Of a stretch of 64,000 nt of DNA, positions 23,117-36,057 are shown one piece after another (the first letter of the stretch is position 1; each line of letters opens with the position of its first letter). The stretch is from assembly GCA_024138025.1 (NCBI GenBank), contig JAMXBD010001213.1, forward strand, positions 372,001-436,000, in the 5' to 3' direction. The notes under the pieces were generated by a model that worked only from the letters and a program-made list of their open reading frames with translations, made no database searches and was not told the origin of the DNA. The position numbers and the translations under genes are program-made. This DNA is from Combretum micranthum. Taxonomy: Eukaryota > Streptophyta > Magnoliopsida > Myrtales > Combretaceae.

Positions 23117-25437
23117 CACACTCCAACAAAACAATAGTAACCCATAAGTTAATTAACAACGATTCATGCCTTGGTATGCTTAACATTCTTTCAACCAATA
23201 TTATCATACATAATTCATTTTCATCTTTTCCTACTTCTAGTGCCTTTAGCTACAAGCACAACTAAGTACGAAAAAGGTAGGAAATAAACTCACTTGGCCA
23301 TGAGGATCTATCTTTCTTATGGATGAGTCGATCGATAAATCCACTAATCAAAATAATCCTCCGGGTATGAATACTCCTCCTTGGTTTCACCTAATCAAGA
23401 AGAATACCCATAATGAGTATTTCTTATTAATTCTATGGTACTTATCAAAAACTATGTCATAAGATCGTTAAAATTTGCGTAGAAGGTAATTCCAATTTAA
23501 CATGGCCATAACTTGGTCATTTTAACTTGGAATTGCGCTTATAATATATCGTTTTCTATCTACTCGAAAAGTTCTATCCATTTCTAAGGTTATTTTTTTT
23601 CATAAAAAGCCATTTAGGTTGAAAACATTATGGTACAGAATAGTTACGAATTTATAGTTCACAAAATATGATTTTTTTCCAAACTTCTTTGTACTAAAAA
23701 ATCCTTAAACAAAATACCTGTATACATTTATAGTAAAAAAATCCTTTGAACATATTTTTATACTCATATTGTATGCATGATCTTTGTAGTGTTGTCTCAA
23801 TATTGATATTTCATAAACAATTTGTCTTTAAGGATTTAAAAGATAAGACTTTTGGAAATTTCTCCTTTTTGAATTGTTAGAAGGAAAACAAAAATATATT
23901 TGAGTTGTTATGAGTAAATGTTTTATTATTAATTCATTTTCTTACTTTTTAGAAGTAAATTCATTTTCAAAAATTTTGGTTCTTTAAGTTATCTACCAAC
24001 TTTATTTCTAGTGACTTGAAAATAAGCTTTTCAAAATATTCTTTAAGTTTCAAATATTTGAAGTTGTGTTAAATGTATGTTTTCCTTATTTTTTTTTATA
24101 TTATTTCTCCTTTTTAGAAAATGGATATATCTTTAAACTTTACTTTTGGCAAATTTTATTTTCTAAGTTGGTTTTCAAAATAGTGAGTTGGTTTTACCTT
24201 GGTTTGAAAAACTTGTTTTATTCTTACTATTTGTCAAGTGATAGAACAATTCTTTTAGACAAGTTTATAAGACAATCTTTCTTAATAAAGAATTGTTAAC
24301 ATTAGAACAAGCAAAATTTCATTCTAATTTTGAAAAGAGAATAACAATTATAAAATTGAAGTTTTGAAGATGTTTTCATAGTACATGATTTTCAAAGTTT
24401 ATAATGAATTTATTTAAGTCTTATAAAAGATAAGGTTGAGTTAAAATCTTAAGTTCAAGACTAAAATTTTATCTTTATGGAGTATTAAGTTTGGTTTATA
24501 AAAGAAAAGAATTCTTTATATTATTTTGAAGAAATCTATATTACTACTTCTCCTAGAAATTATGATTAGCTTATCCTTTGGAAAAAAAAAACTTAGATCT
24601 TTTGAGAAAAATTCCTTTTGTTAAGAAATCTAGTTTACTTTTGAAAGAACCGATTTTTATTTTGTTTTATTTTTATTTAAGACAACAACATTCTTAATCT
24701 TGCATGAATATGATTATGTAGCAATATAAAAGTAAAGATAAAACATAGTAAGATAGAAAGAAATACTTGTAAGTAAATAAACATAAATAAATAATCAAGC
24801 ATTAGGAACCTTAGCTTCATCAAGGTATCCTGGTCATGTATTAGGAGCCTTAACTTCATCAAGGTAACCTGGGACTAAGAATGGACTAGTCCCAAAAGAA
24901 AAGAAAATCGTTTTGACTTGATATGGACAAGTCTAAGACTAGAAAGACTAATCTTAATAAATTGCATAAAACAAGTAAATAAATAAATTGCAAGACTTGG
25001 AAATAAATAAATAACAAATGAGCTTATATGCTCTAAATAAATATATATACATAGTATACATAATATTATATAAGTTAGATTAGAAACAATTAATAATAAC
25101 AACATAATAATAACATAAAGAAAATAATGGAAACATGAACAAAACAAAACATGAATAAATTGTTGCTTCTTTAACTCTCATGAGTGTAAGAAATATACAC
25201 TAAACTCATGTTAAGTTGTATGAACATGATAAAGAATATAGGTAGGATTTTTACTTAAGGTTTAATGGAAGGTTTTGAAAGAGATGAATGGGTTTTGTGT
25301 TTGATATTTTTCTTGAAGAATAGAAATGGGTAGAGAGTATTTTGTGAGAGATTTGTTGGAGAGAGGTTTTGAGAGAGTATTTTGGTAGAGTTTTGTTATG
25401 TAAAATAAGTGTGTGAAAGAATGAAGGAGGAAGGAGG

Positions 25438-25445
25438 TATTTATA
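25438..25445 (-). promoter_or_regulatory. Likely TATA box of LTR A2
   Basis: The minus strand reads TATAAATA, followed downstream by CT-rich sequence on that strand. Confidence 0.55.
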
Positions 25446-26575
25446 GAATTTTTGGAGTGAATTTTGGATGTAATAAAATAAATTGAAAAGAAAAATAATA
25501 TAGAGGAGGGGAGAGATGGCCGGCGCAAATTTGGAGAGAGAGAGGGGGTATTTTGTTTGTTTTGTAATTTTTTGTAAAGAAAAGAAATACTGTATAAAGT
25601 TTGATGTGAATAAAGTTGTATTGGTAATATAAAAAGTAAGAAAATAGGTATGTAGGTAGTAAGAAATAGGTGTAAGAAAAAGTAGAGATAGTGAAATAGT
25701 AATGAATAGTATGAATAGTTCTATGAATAGTAGACTAAACATATAAAATACCGGTAGTAATAAAAATACATGTAATCGAGTTATATCTGTTATTTTTAGT
25801 TACCGAAAAATTATAAAACTGATATTTTTGAAATCCTTGTTTAATTAAGAGTCTTTTGGTGTTATCGGAATATTTCTAATATTCCGAGCTCTGGGACACG
25901 TTTCTTGAGAACTGATTCCATTTGAGTCCGAAGGACACTCAAAATTCACGAATCTAATATTTTTATGTTACCCTACATTATTACGAACTATTTTAAGCTA
26001 CTAACTTAGTTTTGTTTTCTAGGGTTTGAAAACGCGGGATTGCCGAAGTTGAAATTGTTTGATTGTCTTGGTCTTTGTTGACTTTTGGAGTTCTTGTTTG
26101 ACTAGGGCTAGGATTTAATCAATTTTTACCCTAGAAATTGAGAGATTTAACTCAGGGATCGGATAGGCGGATCTTTTCATATACGGATTTCGAATCGAAC
26201 GATTATTAAACTTTCTAATTTTGTTTTTGAAGATTCCCTTTATGAAACTCCATGATCGAAATTGTTTAAGATTCGGTTTTAACTTGGTCAAACTTTAGGG
26301 TTTCAATTTGGTATTCCAAAACCATTCTCGAAAAATTCAGGGGCTTACAACATCCTTACAATCTAACCTTACCTCATTACATCATATTCCTTACATTTAT
26401 TTTTCCAATACATTTTATTACTTAAATTACTTATTTAAATTGAATTTTCCTACACAAAACATACTCATTCCCTCCCTCTCTCTCTCTTTGGCTGGTGGTA
26501 CCCCCTTCCCCTTTCCGTCTCATTTGTTTTATTTTCTTCTTTTATTTAATCACACAAAATCCTAATCCAATTCCC

Positions 26576-26583
26576 TATATAAA
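26576..26583 (+). promoter_or_regulatory. Likely TATA box of LTR A7
   Basis: TATATAAA ahead of a CT-rich tract, at the position equivalent to 17096 in A3. Confidence 0.6.
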
Positions 26584-28620
26584 CACCTTTATACCTTTAC
26601 CATTTCACTTTCCTTTCTTTTTCACAAAAATCAACTTTGAGAAAAGTTTTTCTCTCCTCTCTTCTCTTTAGTGTGCCGTGAGCCCCCTTCCCTCTAAACC
26701 ACATACACAAAAATGTTTCTTCAAGCTTTCTTATTTCAAACATTAAATAGGCATAGATCTATATACTATCACAACAAAAACATGTAATTGCAAGATCATT
26801 CATGTGTGGATTCACACAGAAATCCTCATGAGCTTCATGTTAGGGATGTGAAATCACTAAAACATGATGATCAAGCCATTACAAGTTGTGGATCTTATGT
26901 TTGAAGCTCATATTTTTGTCATGATCATGATATATGTTCATATAGTGCTGATCTTATGTAGAAATCTTGTTACTGAATTGTTATCATAATAGTATACTTC
27001 ATTTTATGCATCTAACATGTTCATCACACTAAGATCTAGCTTCTAAACATCCATCTTTTACATGTCATTTGAGATCTCATGCATTTATTTTGTTTAGAAT
27101 AAATAAATGGCCGTAAAGATTTTGTCTTATGTAAATGAATGTTTTGTTTATTTTTAAAAGTTAGGATATTTATGAAGATGAGCCAAAAAGCTCAAGAACA
27201 AATTTTGTTTCAACAAAATAAACTTTTGTAAATTCGGATGGAAAAAGAGTTATATTTTGAATACCTATTTTTCAACTCCAAAACATGAGTTTTATGTGAA
27301 AAATGAAGGGCTTATGGAATAGGTATCAATAGGAGATGATTTTGATAAGTTAATGGTAGATCTAGTAAGAGAAATTCGTCAAACAAGAAATATTTACAAG
27401 ATAGAAAATTTGCATCTCATTTTAGTTACATGAAATTCGTAACTAGGAAAAAAATGTATGTAAACATTTATTTTTCAAACCCAAAATGGAAGTTTTATTA
27501 AGAAAAGGAAGTCTTAGAAGATAGGAATAGTGGAGCCTTAATTTTTAAAGTATCAAATGAGTTTTTCTTAAAGAAATCACCTCAAAATCATTTTTACAAA
27601 ATTCGGATCTAGGAATAGCCTATATTTAAACACTTATTTACAAGTGTAAAATGAGGATTTTTATTGAAAAATGAAGACCTTAAAGAATAGATATAGTAAA
27701 GACTTAATTTTCGCAAGAATAAATAAATTTTATTAAGGAAAATCTCAAAAACAAGTATGATTTGTCAAGAACACGAAACTAATCTTGCTAAGTTAGGTAT
27801 TCATGACATCTTGTAAGGTAGAAGATTTTTAAAAATATTCTTCTAATAGAATATCATCAAGAAAATACATATAGAAAGCTCATGATATACCATTCATGAT
27901 AGTAACTTGTTAATATTGCATGCATATTTGGCATGGATAATAGAAACATCATAACTCTTCACAAAACCAATTTCGAAATGGATGTTTGGCTAATGATCAG
28001 AAATGATCCAAACTTTCGTGACTTAAAAGTTTTCAAAACCAAGATATTTGTTATAATTAGATAGATCTTTCGAAATAGATAGGAATCGGTATATAATTTG
28101 CGAAATTCCGAGTTAAAATGACCAGTTTATGGCCGTTTTAAGTTGGAATTTCCACTAATGACAAGAATTACGAACTTGATAGTTTTTATGAAATAAAATG
28201 ATTAGATATGAGTTGAAATACTCATTTGGATATTTCTTTCATTTAGGTGACTTGGATCCCGAGGATTTGTTACCACCAGATTATTATTCTAAGAGACCGC
28301 CGACCTATAGCCGAGTGAGTATTACTTCCTAATTTCATTTCTTGATTGTGTTTGTAATGATTAGTTGCACTAGAATATAAGGAAAAAGATAAAAATGGAT
28401 TTGCATTATGGGAATTATGGGGGATTATGTATGCGTGTTGATGAGTTGAGAAATTGTATTAAAAATATCGAAATCGGGTGATTAACTTATATTTGTTTAA
28501 GGTATTATACGATTGATGGTCTGCAGATTAGTTGATCAGCAAAAAATTTGTATTAATAATATTCGGATTGATAATTAACATGGACATAATCACTTCATGA
28601 TGGGGATGGAGCATTAGCAT

Positions 28621-28750
28621 ATGTTGGTTACCTATGATCCGTAAACGGCTAAAAGTTGGTTGATTATGATCCATAAACGACATAAATGAGTTGATTGATC
28701 ATGATCCATAAACAACATAAGTTGGTTACCCGTGATCCATAAATGGCATA
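28621..28750 (+). repeat. Four subrepeats in LTR A7
   Basis: Four units of GTTGGTTA..TGATCCATAAACGACATAA type, homologous to 19051-19160 with one more unit. Confidence 0.8.
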
Positions 28751-29048
28751 TTAATTCAACGATAGTACCGCAGTATTCGTTAATCTACTATCCCCGAATG
28801 GAGGGCGTAAATCCATTCACATATGATTTCCGACTGATCATATGCCTTGTTTGATCATGTTGTTGATGCATTCCATATGGTTGAATAAATAACTTGATTG
28901 AATGATTTGTTATAAATGTCTTCATGAAATTATTCACTCATTAAGCTAGTGTAGCTTATGCCCCCACAACTTTTTCTTATTGCAGTTTTCATATATTTGG
29001 CTAAGGCCAACGCATCCGACTAAGCAGGTACAGGAAATAAGCAGTTTC

Positions 29049-29119
29049 TGTCACTCCCCGAGGGATACCTAAACGTGGCAGTCCGTCGTACACAATACTA
29101 AAGCCTAGGAATGACTACC
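29049..29119 (-). mobile_element. 71-bp end of a minus-strand LTR (A6)
   Basis: TGTCACTCCCCGAGGG followed by sequence matching the first 70 bases of the other minus-strand LTRs. It is cut at 29119 by element E, so its remainder would lie beyond the right edge of E. Confidence 0.75.
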
Positions 29120-30803
29120 TGTAAGCCCCGAAAAATTTTAGTAAATATTCTAAAATGAACTTAAAAAATAAACCCTAAAAATCACTCCAATTAAAACCGA
29201 ATTTCGACAAGTCCTAAATCATGAATGAATCCAAAAAACTTCTTAATCATGAGTAAATGAAATCCTTAAAAAATAAAATAAGAACTCAGTGTCTTCAATT
29301 CCAAAACCACTACGTACGACAAATTCCATGCGTGACTCCGATTTATAAAATCTGGTAATATAGATCCCAAAAATGAATTATTAAAAAGTAAATAACGATT
29401 AACTTTCGGAAATGAAACCCAATTCAAAAATTCCGAAAACGTTAAAATATATTAAATATTTATAAAAATAAAATTTAAAATAAATTCCTCAAATTAAATA
29501 TGTTGTATAAACATAAATATCAATTTCCAAATTGGCAAAGGCCTAAACCGAAAAATCACCTGGAAACCCTAACCGGAATACAATAGTGTAAGTCCGGCAA
29601 TCTAGCGCCCCTAGCCCTAGAGGCCGAGATGTAGTTTAAATATGTAGAATAGCTCATAGTAATATGAGTTTGTTTAAAAATATCAAATTGGTAAATTTTT
29701 AACCTATTTCGAACCGTTCGGATACAGACTTCGAAAAGCGTGTCCTGGGGCTCGAGATATCAAAAATATACCAATAGTACCATTAGACTCGTAATTTCAT
29801 AAGATTTCCAAATATATCAGTTATATAATTTTTCGGGTTATAAAAGTTTAGTTATAACCTTTTTATCGTATCTCCATTATTACCGGTAATTGATTAGTCT
29901 TTCGTACTATTCATTTTTATTTCATTACAAAATTTTATTATTCTTATAAGTCTTATATTTTAGATAAATATTTTATATGTTATAGAAAATTTTGTTTTCC
30001 TAAATTTAGTTCGTTTCGGGTCTTTACGGGATCAGATTCTGTTTAAGACCCGATACTAAAAAATAAAATAAATTAATATAATAATTTAAAAATATTTTAA
30101 TAAATTTTTATTCTCATAAAATAATTTTTTTAGAATTTTTCGGGTTATAAAAATATTATTTATAGCCCATATTCGCGTATTTTGACCGTACCGGTAACAT
30201 ATTTGTTAAAATACTAAAAAAATTAAAATAATTATTTAATTTTAATTATTTAAAATCTGCTACAATTATTTGGAATAAATTTTCCAATTTTATTTTATTA
30301 ATAAAGTACTTTTACAACCCATATCTTCAAGTACACCTTACACATATCACTTCCTTTTCACTTCAATCTTTCTACACATTATCCCACAATTGATGGCAGA
30401 TTTTTGACTCATTCATGACTGCCATTGTCCTTTAATTTACTCCTATTTTGACTAAAATTAATTATATTTCAATCCTTCTTCAAAAAGTTACATTACACAT
30501 TAATTATACAATTCAAATTTGAGTCAAATTTCAACAAAATTCACTCTCTCTCCTCCTACACATTCACGTGCAGCCCACACACACATTTGGCTGCCTTGTT
30601 TTATTTTTTTTCCTCTTTTCTTACAATTAATACACTCATTTTCTCTCACTCCTTCATTTTTTTCCTCTTTTCTTACATTCACGTGCAGCCCACACACACA
30701 TGTGGACTCATGGTTTATATTCTGATGCTTATAGTATGTCAAATTAAACTATTTATTTCCATTGGTTCATGTATTCTATTGCCGTAAAGGTACACCTTGT
30801 ATC
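29120..30803 (+). repeat. 5' LTR of E, first part, with a large internal deletion
   Basis: Starts TGTAAGCCCCG. Compared with the inverted solo LTR at 30804-35691, it follows the same sequence down to the CT-rich leader near 30700 and then jumps to sequence normally found within about 200 bases of the 3' end, so roughly 3 kb is missing. A 27-bp direct repeat (30560-30586 and 30675-30701) lies close to the deletion joint. The LTR is then split by solo LTR G1. Confidence 0.8.
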
Positions 30804-33800
30804 TGTCACGCCCCGAAGGGTACCCTAAACGTGGCAGTCCGCCGTACACAATATTAAAGCCTAAGAATGACCACCTCAGTCACGCGAAGGCTTCCATACT
30901 ATGTACAAGGCGTCTAACACATGGAGGAGACTCATCGGAGTAATACATTTTACGTTGATATAGCTTGAGTAACAATGTAAAGGAAATACAAATTTACTAT
31001 ACTTCAGATACAAATCACTATACTTCATAATACAAATCATTAAACTTCAATTACACCTCATCAAAAGATTCTACTACGTAAAACTAATACAAGGCAAATC
31101 ATAAAACTAGCTGATAACTTCAACATTCTCATCTCTTGCCGGAATCCCAAGCCAATCTCGGCTTCAACCATCTCGGTCCCCACTTTGCATTCTTGAGATA
31201 ACCTGTTCATTTAAACAACTATTGGGGTATAAGCTACACTAGCTTAGTGAGAATTCCCTCAATTCCGTACCATAACAAACAAGTATTAGTCAATCATATG
31301 CTATGCATGAACAAACACGTGAGCAAGCAATTATGCGTGGGTATCCGGAACCCACACACAGAACGGATTTACGCCCTCCGTATCTTGGGTTAGGAATGGT
31401 ATTGAGTCTACACGACTGCATCTAGTCCCCAAGCCCTTGGCTCTTAGCACTCGACTCGGCTAGGCTCATCCAAGAATGCATCCACATGCGCCTTAGTACC
31501 CCTGAATGAGCTCTGGCACCGGGTTCGTTATCCAAACGAGTCATCCACGGACCATACCGATCGACCTGCGTAGGAGTAGCATGCTACCAAATGCAATATG
31601 TCCAATGCGATGCATGACCAATTTAATTTTTGCTTAGGTCAAAAATATTTATACATTTTTGAGTGACCAATCAATATCACACATATAACAGAAATAATAT
31701 GAACGGTGCAGTTATCCAATCAAATCGGGATTTCGATATGCTTTAGTATTCTTTGGCACACATTCGTCACAGTCTCATCATATATCCCATCCCCATTCAT
31801 ATCGATTTTTATCTTGTTCCTATAATTCTAATGCAACTAACTACAATCACAATCAAGGTAACAAAACAAGGAGAAAACTCACTCGGCCATTGGATCACCG
31901 GTCTTCTAGTAATAGTAATCCGGTGGTAGGGAATCGTCGATTTCGGGATCTCCTAAAAAGGAAGAAATACTTTAATAAGTATTTCAACTCAAACTAATCC
32001 AAACAATTTCATACGAACTATCAAGTTCGTAATTCTCGTCCTAAGCGGGAATTCCAACTTAAAACGGCCATAACTTGGTCATTTTAACTCGGAATCTCGC
32101 AAATTATATATCGATTTCTATCTACTTCGAAAGATCTATCTAATTCTAATATTATTTTCAAGTTTTGAAAACTTTGAAGCTTCGAAAAGTTCGGATCAGA
32201 TTAGGTCAGCAACAATTTCAATTTCCGAAAAATAGTTTTGTAAATGTTTGAAATGTTCCTACTATATAACTTAACTATACATGCAATATGAGTGATTTCC
32301 TAACATGAATGACATGAGATGAGCCTATTGCATGCATGATCTTGATGATTTTACTAAAAGGAATTTTATAACTTTTTATTTTGCAAGACCATAATGACAA
32401 CTTACTTATGAAAAATCTAGTTTTCTAACTTTTATCATTTCCATTTGTTTTGGATTTGTTACTTAAGAAAATATAATTATTTTTGTCAAAATTGAGTCTT
32501 CATTATATATATTACTTATGACCTTCATTTCTACATAAAAATTCCCATTTTACACTTTGTAAATATGTTTTCCAATATGATTTACTCAAAAATCCGAATT
32601 TTAGAAAATCCACTTTGTTGAATGATTCATTTGGGGAAAACTTGTTTAATGCATTAAAATTTAAGACCTTATGATACTTGTTACTTAAGGACTTCATTTA
32701 ATACATAAAACTTTCATTTTGAACTTGGATAATAGGTTCTTATGGCCTTCACTCAAAATTACGAATTTCACAAATTGGTTACTAACTCAAAATTTTCTCA
32801 TCTTGATTCTATTTCTTGTTTTATACATTAATCTCATCAAAACTCATTTCAACTTATAAAAATCACTACTTAATGATACCTATTACCTATACACTTCATT
32901 TTTCACATAAAACATGAGTTTTGATGTTGATAAATAGGTTTTAAAAATTGGTCTTGGTTGGGATCCGAATTTACAAAATTCATTTTTGGACATATCTTTT
33001 GATAAAACCTATCTAAACTTATGAAAATCCATTCCTTACATATCATATCTTAAGAGCCCTTCATTTCTTGAATAGAAACTTTATTTTTGAGTTGGAAAAC
33101 ATGTTTTTACACTAGGCCTTGGCCAAAATCCGAGAATAGAACTTTGTTTTGAAAATTAATCTTTGAAAATCATCTTTGAACCATATAAAATGAAGTCTTG
33201 ATGCTATATATATATTAAGCCTCATTTTCTTATGTAAAAATTACATTTTGACACTTGAAAAGTAGTTTTTAAATATGGGTCTGCCAAAATACGAATTTCA
33301 CAATTTTGTTTGAGTTCATAACTAAGATCTATACTTAATATGAACATAAACATAAAACAAATGCATGGTAATAAGCTATAAACATCATGGATCTAAACTT
33401 CACTTATCAAAATCTTTCATTTATGGTATCTATACCCTAAGCCCTTCATTTTAAATGAAAAATATACATTTTAAAGTTGAAAAACCACTTTTCTAAATAG
33501 GGTTCCATTTTCATCCGAATTTTCAAAATTGATTTTTGTTGAAAACAAAATAGATCTTGGGTTTCCTACAACTTTCCTACCATCATCAAGCTATAGCAAG
33601 TTGTTCATGAACATAAACAAAGATCTAATGCATCTATGAACTCAAAACTTTAGATCTAGTTTTCTAAACTAGTTTTACATGCATGAATCACTAAGATAGA
33701 CATGTGAATGCTAGATCTATGCATAAATCATAAGGAATAACAAAAATAACAACTTAAATAACAAGATCTATGGCATAAACAAAAATCAAAGCCATAAAAA

Positions 33801-35691
33801 GTTAGATCTACAAAATATAATAACTTTAAACAAGAAAATAATTATAATACAAGATAATAAAAGTGGAGAAGAGAAAGATTTCATTTTTGGCATCATCATC
33901 CTAAGCTTTTAAGCTTATGGAAGTTCATTTGATGCATGAAACCTTCATTATACTTTACCTATATCACCTATGGAGCTTTGGGATGAAGATTTGCTTAGAA
34001 AATCTTTAAAAATGAAGTGTGGAAGCCATGGAAGATGTGGGGGCAGCTTGTGTTCTTGAGGAAACAAGAACAATAAGAAGAAGAAAAGAGAGGAAAAAGA
34101 GAGAGAAAAGCTAAAGAATGAAAAAGGAAAATGAGTAAATGAAAGGGAGAGAGAAAATGAGTGTATTAAATGAATGAAAGGGAGAAAAAAAAATAAAACA
34201 AGGCAGCAAATTGGGAGGGGTGCTGTCCACGTGAAAAGAGGGAGGAGAGAGAGAGATTTTGTTGAATTTGACTCAAAATTAATTGTATAATTAATGTGTA
34301 ATGTAACTTTCTTAAGAAGGAGTGGAAAAATAATTAATTTGGTCAAAATGGAGTAAATGAAGGACAATGGCAGCCATCAAAGAGTCAAAAATCTGCCATG
34401 AATAGATATAATGAAGTGTAAAAAGATTGAAGTGAAAAGGAAGTGATATGTGTAAGGTGTACTTGAAAAGATGGGTTGTAAGAGTACTTTCTTAATAAAA
34501 TAAAACAAAATAAAATAAAATTAGAAAAATTATTCCAAATAATTGTAGCAGATTTTTCATAATTAAAATTAAATAATTATTTGAATTATTTTAGTATTTT
34601 AACAAATATGTTACCGGTATGATCAAAATACGCGAATATGGGCTATAATTAATATTTTTATAACTCGAAAAATTCTAGAAAAATATTTTATGGGAAAAAA
34701 ATATTTTTAAAATATTTTCCAATTATTAAATTAATTTATTTTATTTTTAGTACCGAGTCTTAAACAGAATCTGATCCCGTAAAGACCCGAAACGAACTAA
34801 ATTTTAGAAAAACCAAATTTTCTATAACATATAAAATATTTATCTAAAAATATAAGACTTTATAAGAATAATAAAATTTTGTAATAAAATAAAAATGAAT
34901 AGTGCAAAAGACTAATCAATTACCGGTAATAATGGAAATACGATAAAAAGGTTATAACTGTAACTTTTATAACCCGAAAAATTATATAACTGATATATTT
35001 AGAAATCTTATGAAATTACGAGTCTAACGGTACTATTGGTATATTTTTGATATCTCGAGCCCCGGGACACGCTTTTCGAAGTCTGTATCCGAACGGGTTC
35101 GAAATAGGTCAAAAATTTACCAATCTGATATTTTTAAACAAACTCATATTATTATGAGCTATTCTACATATCTAAACTACATCTCGGCCTCTAGGGTTAG
35201 GGGCGCTAGATTGTCGGACTTACACTATTGTATTCCGGTTAGGGTTTCCGGGCGATTTTCCGGTTTAGACCTTTGCCAATTTGGAAATTGATATTTATGT
35301 TTATACAACATATTTAATTTGAAATTTATTTTAAATTTTATTTTTGTAAGTATTTAATATCTCTTAATGTTTTTGGAATTCTTGAATTGAGTTATATTTT
35401 CGAAAGTCAATCGTTATTTGCTTTTTAATAATTTGTTTTGAGCTTTCTATTACCCGTTTGTATAAGTCGGAGTTAAATATGGAATTTTTCGTACGTCGTG
35501 GTTTTGAATTTGAAGACCACTGAGTTCTTATTTTATTGTTTAAAGATTTTCATTTTCTCAAGATTAAGAAGTTTCTGAATTCGTTCGTGAATTAGGACTT
35601 ATCGAAATTCGGTTTTAATTTGGAGTGATTTTTAGGGTTTATTTTCGAAGTTCCTCTTGAAATTATTTACTGAAATTTTCTGGGGCTTACA
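30804..35691 (-). mobile_element. Solo LTR G1, 4,888 bp
   Basis: TGTCACGCCCCGAAGGG...CTGGGGCTTACA with the perfect duplication GTATC (30799-30803 and 35692-35696). It is the longest LTR in the window. It contains the conserved block at 32063-32150 and two copies of the CGGGTTATAAAA-type module near its end. It sits in opposite orientation inside the related 5' LTR of E. Confidence 0.95.
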
Positions 35692-35696
35692 GTATC

Positions 35697-35791
35697 TGTA
35701 CGAGACTTTGGAATGATTGTGGTAGTAATTCATAAGTCTTATATAGCATGCGACGGACTGTTACGTTTAAGGTACCCTATGGGGCGTGATA
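35697..35791 (+). repeat. 5' LTR of E, 3' end
   Basis: Continues from 30803 and ends GGGGCGTGATA, a one-base change from the family end GTGACA. It is followed by the primer site, which identifies this as the 5' LTR of E rather than a solo LTR. Confidence 0.85.
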
Positions 35792-35799
35792 GTTTAAGT

Positions 35800-35812
35800 T
35801 GCTATCAGAGCA
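35800..35812 (+). other. Primer binding site of E (tRNA-iMet type)
   Basis: TGCTATCAGAGCA, eight bases after the LTR end; plant chromoviruses normally have TGGTATCAGAGC here. One base differs, so priming may be weakened. Confidence 0.8.
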
Positions 35813-36057
35813 TAAGATTATAAAGCATGACAATAGAACTTAAAAAGATTAAGAGTTTAAATAATTAAACAGTAGGATAAAAATGGAGTTAAAAGTTTAA
35901 ACTAACTAGAAGTCTTTTCTTGGTGTAGGTTTCTTTAGGGGAAACTTGGGAAAGGGCAAGGAACTTTGTTAAGAGGCATGAAGAAAATTTTGTGGAATAT
36001 CGCTTAAGATTGAGAACTTTATGCAAAGACTTTGCTTTAGCTTGAAGACCCCGAACG

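Larger units (their letters stand above)
1741..26349 (-). mobile_element. Solo LTR A2, minus orientation, with three nested insertions
   Basis: Starts TGTCACGCCC at 1741 and ends ...GGGGCTTACA at 26349, which is the TGTAAGCCCC..GGGCGTGACA pattern read on the minus strand. A perfect 5-bp duplication ACATC flanks it. Its own sequence is 1741-2377, 15464-15623, 21676-21793 and 23122-26349. Subtracting the insertions leaves about 4.1 kb. No internal region or second LTR is present, so it is a solo LTR left by LTR-LTR recombination. It contains the conserved CATAACTTGGTCATTTT block near 23510 and a TATAAATA box at 25438-25445. The guests are D (2378-15458), B- (15624-21670) and the SINE cluster (21794-23116). 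Confidence 0.9.
26355..29048 (+). mobile_element. LTR A7, second part
   Basis: Continues the LTR begun at 1256-1740 after the A2 insertion and its ACATC duplication. It holds a TATA box at 26576-26583, a CT-rich tract, the conserved block near 28050-28150, four subrepeats at 28621-28750 and an acceptor-like TTATTGCAG at 28977-28985. It is cut at 29048 by another LTR end; its 3' terminus is not in the window. Confidence 0.85.

Noticed and set aside
25251..25742. Open frames on the minus strand of LTR A2
   Set aside because: They are low-complexity Phe/Leu/Ser/Thr-rich translations of the CT-rich leader; the same happens at 26308-26565, 33948-34367, 30519-30787 and 50041-50319. No conserved motif is present.
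1741..29120. TGTCACGCCC...GGGGCGTGACA ends read as terminal inverted repeats of a DNA transposon
   Set aside because: The true unit starts TGTAA(A/G/T)CCCC and ends GTGACA, as shown by the ATCAC duplication around 16402-19760 and by the LTR start right after the chromodomain ORF at 49421. The TGTCACGCCC starts are the same LTRs on the minus strand.
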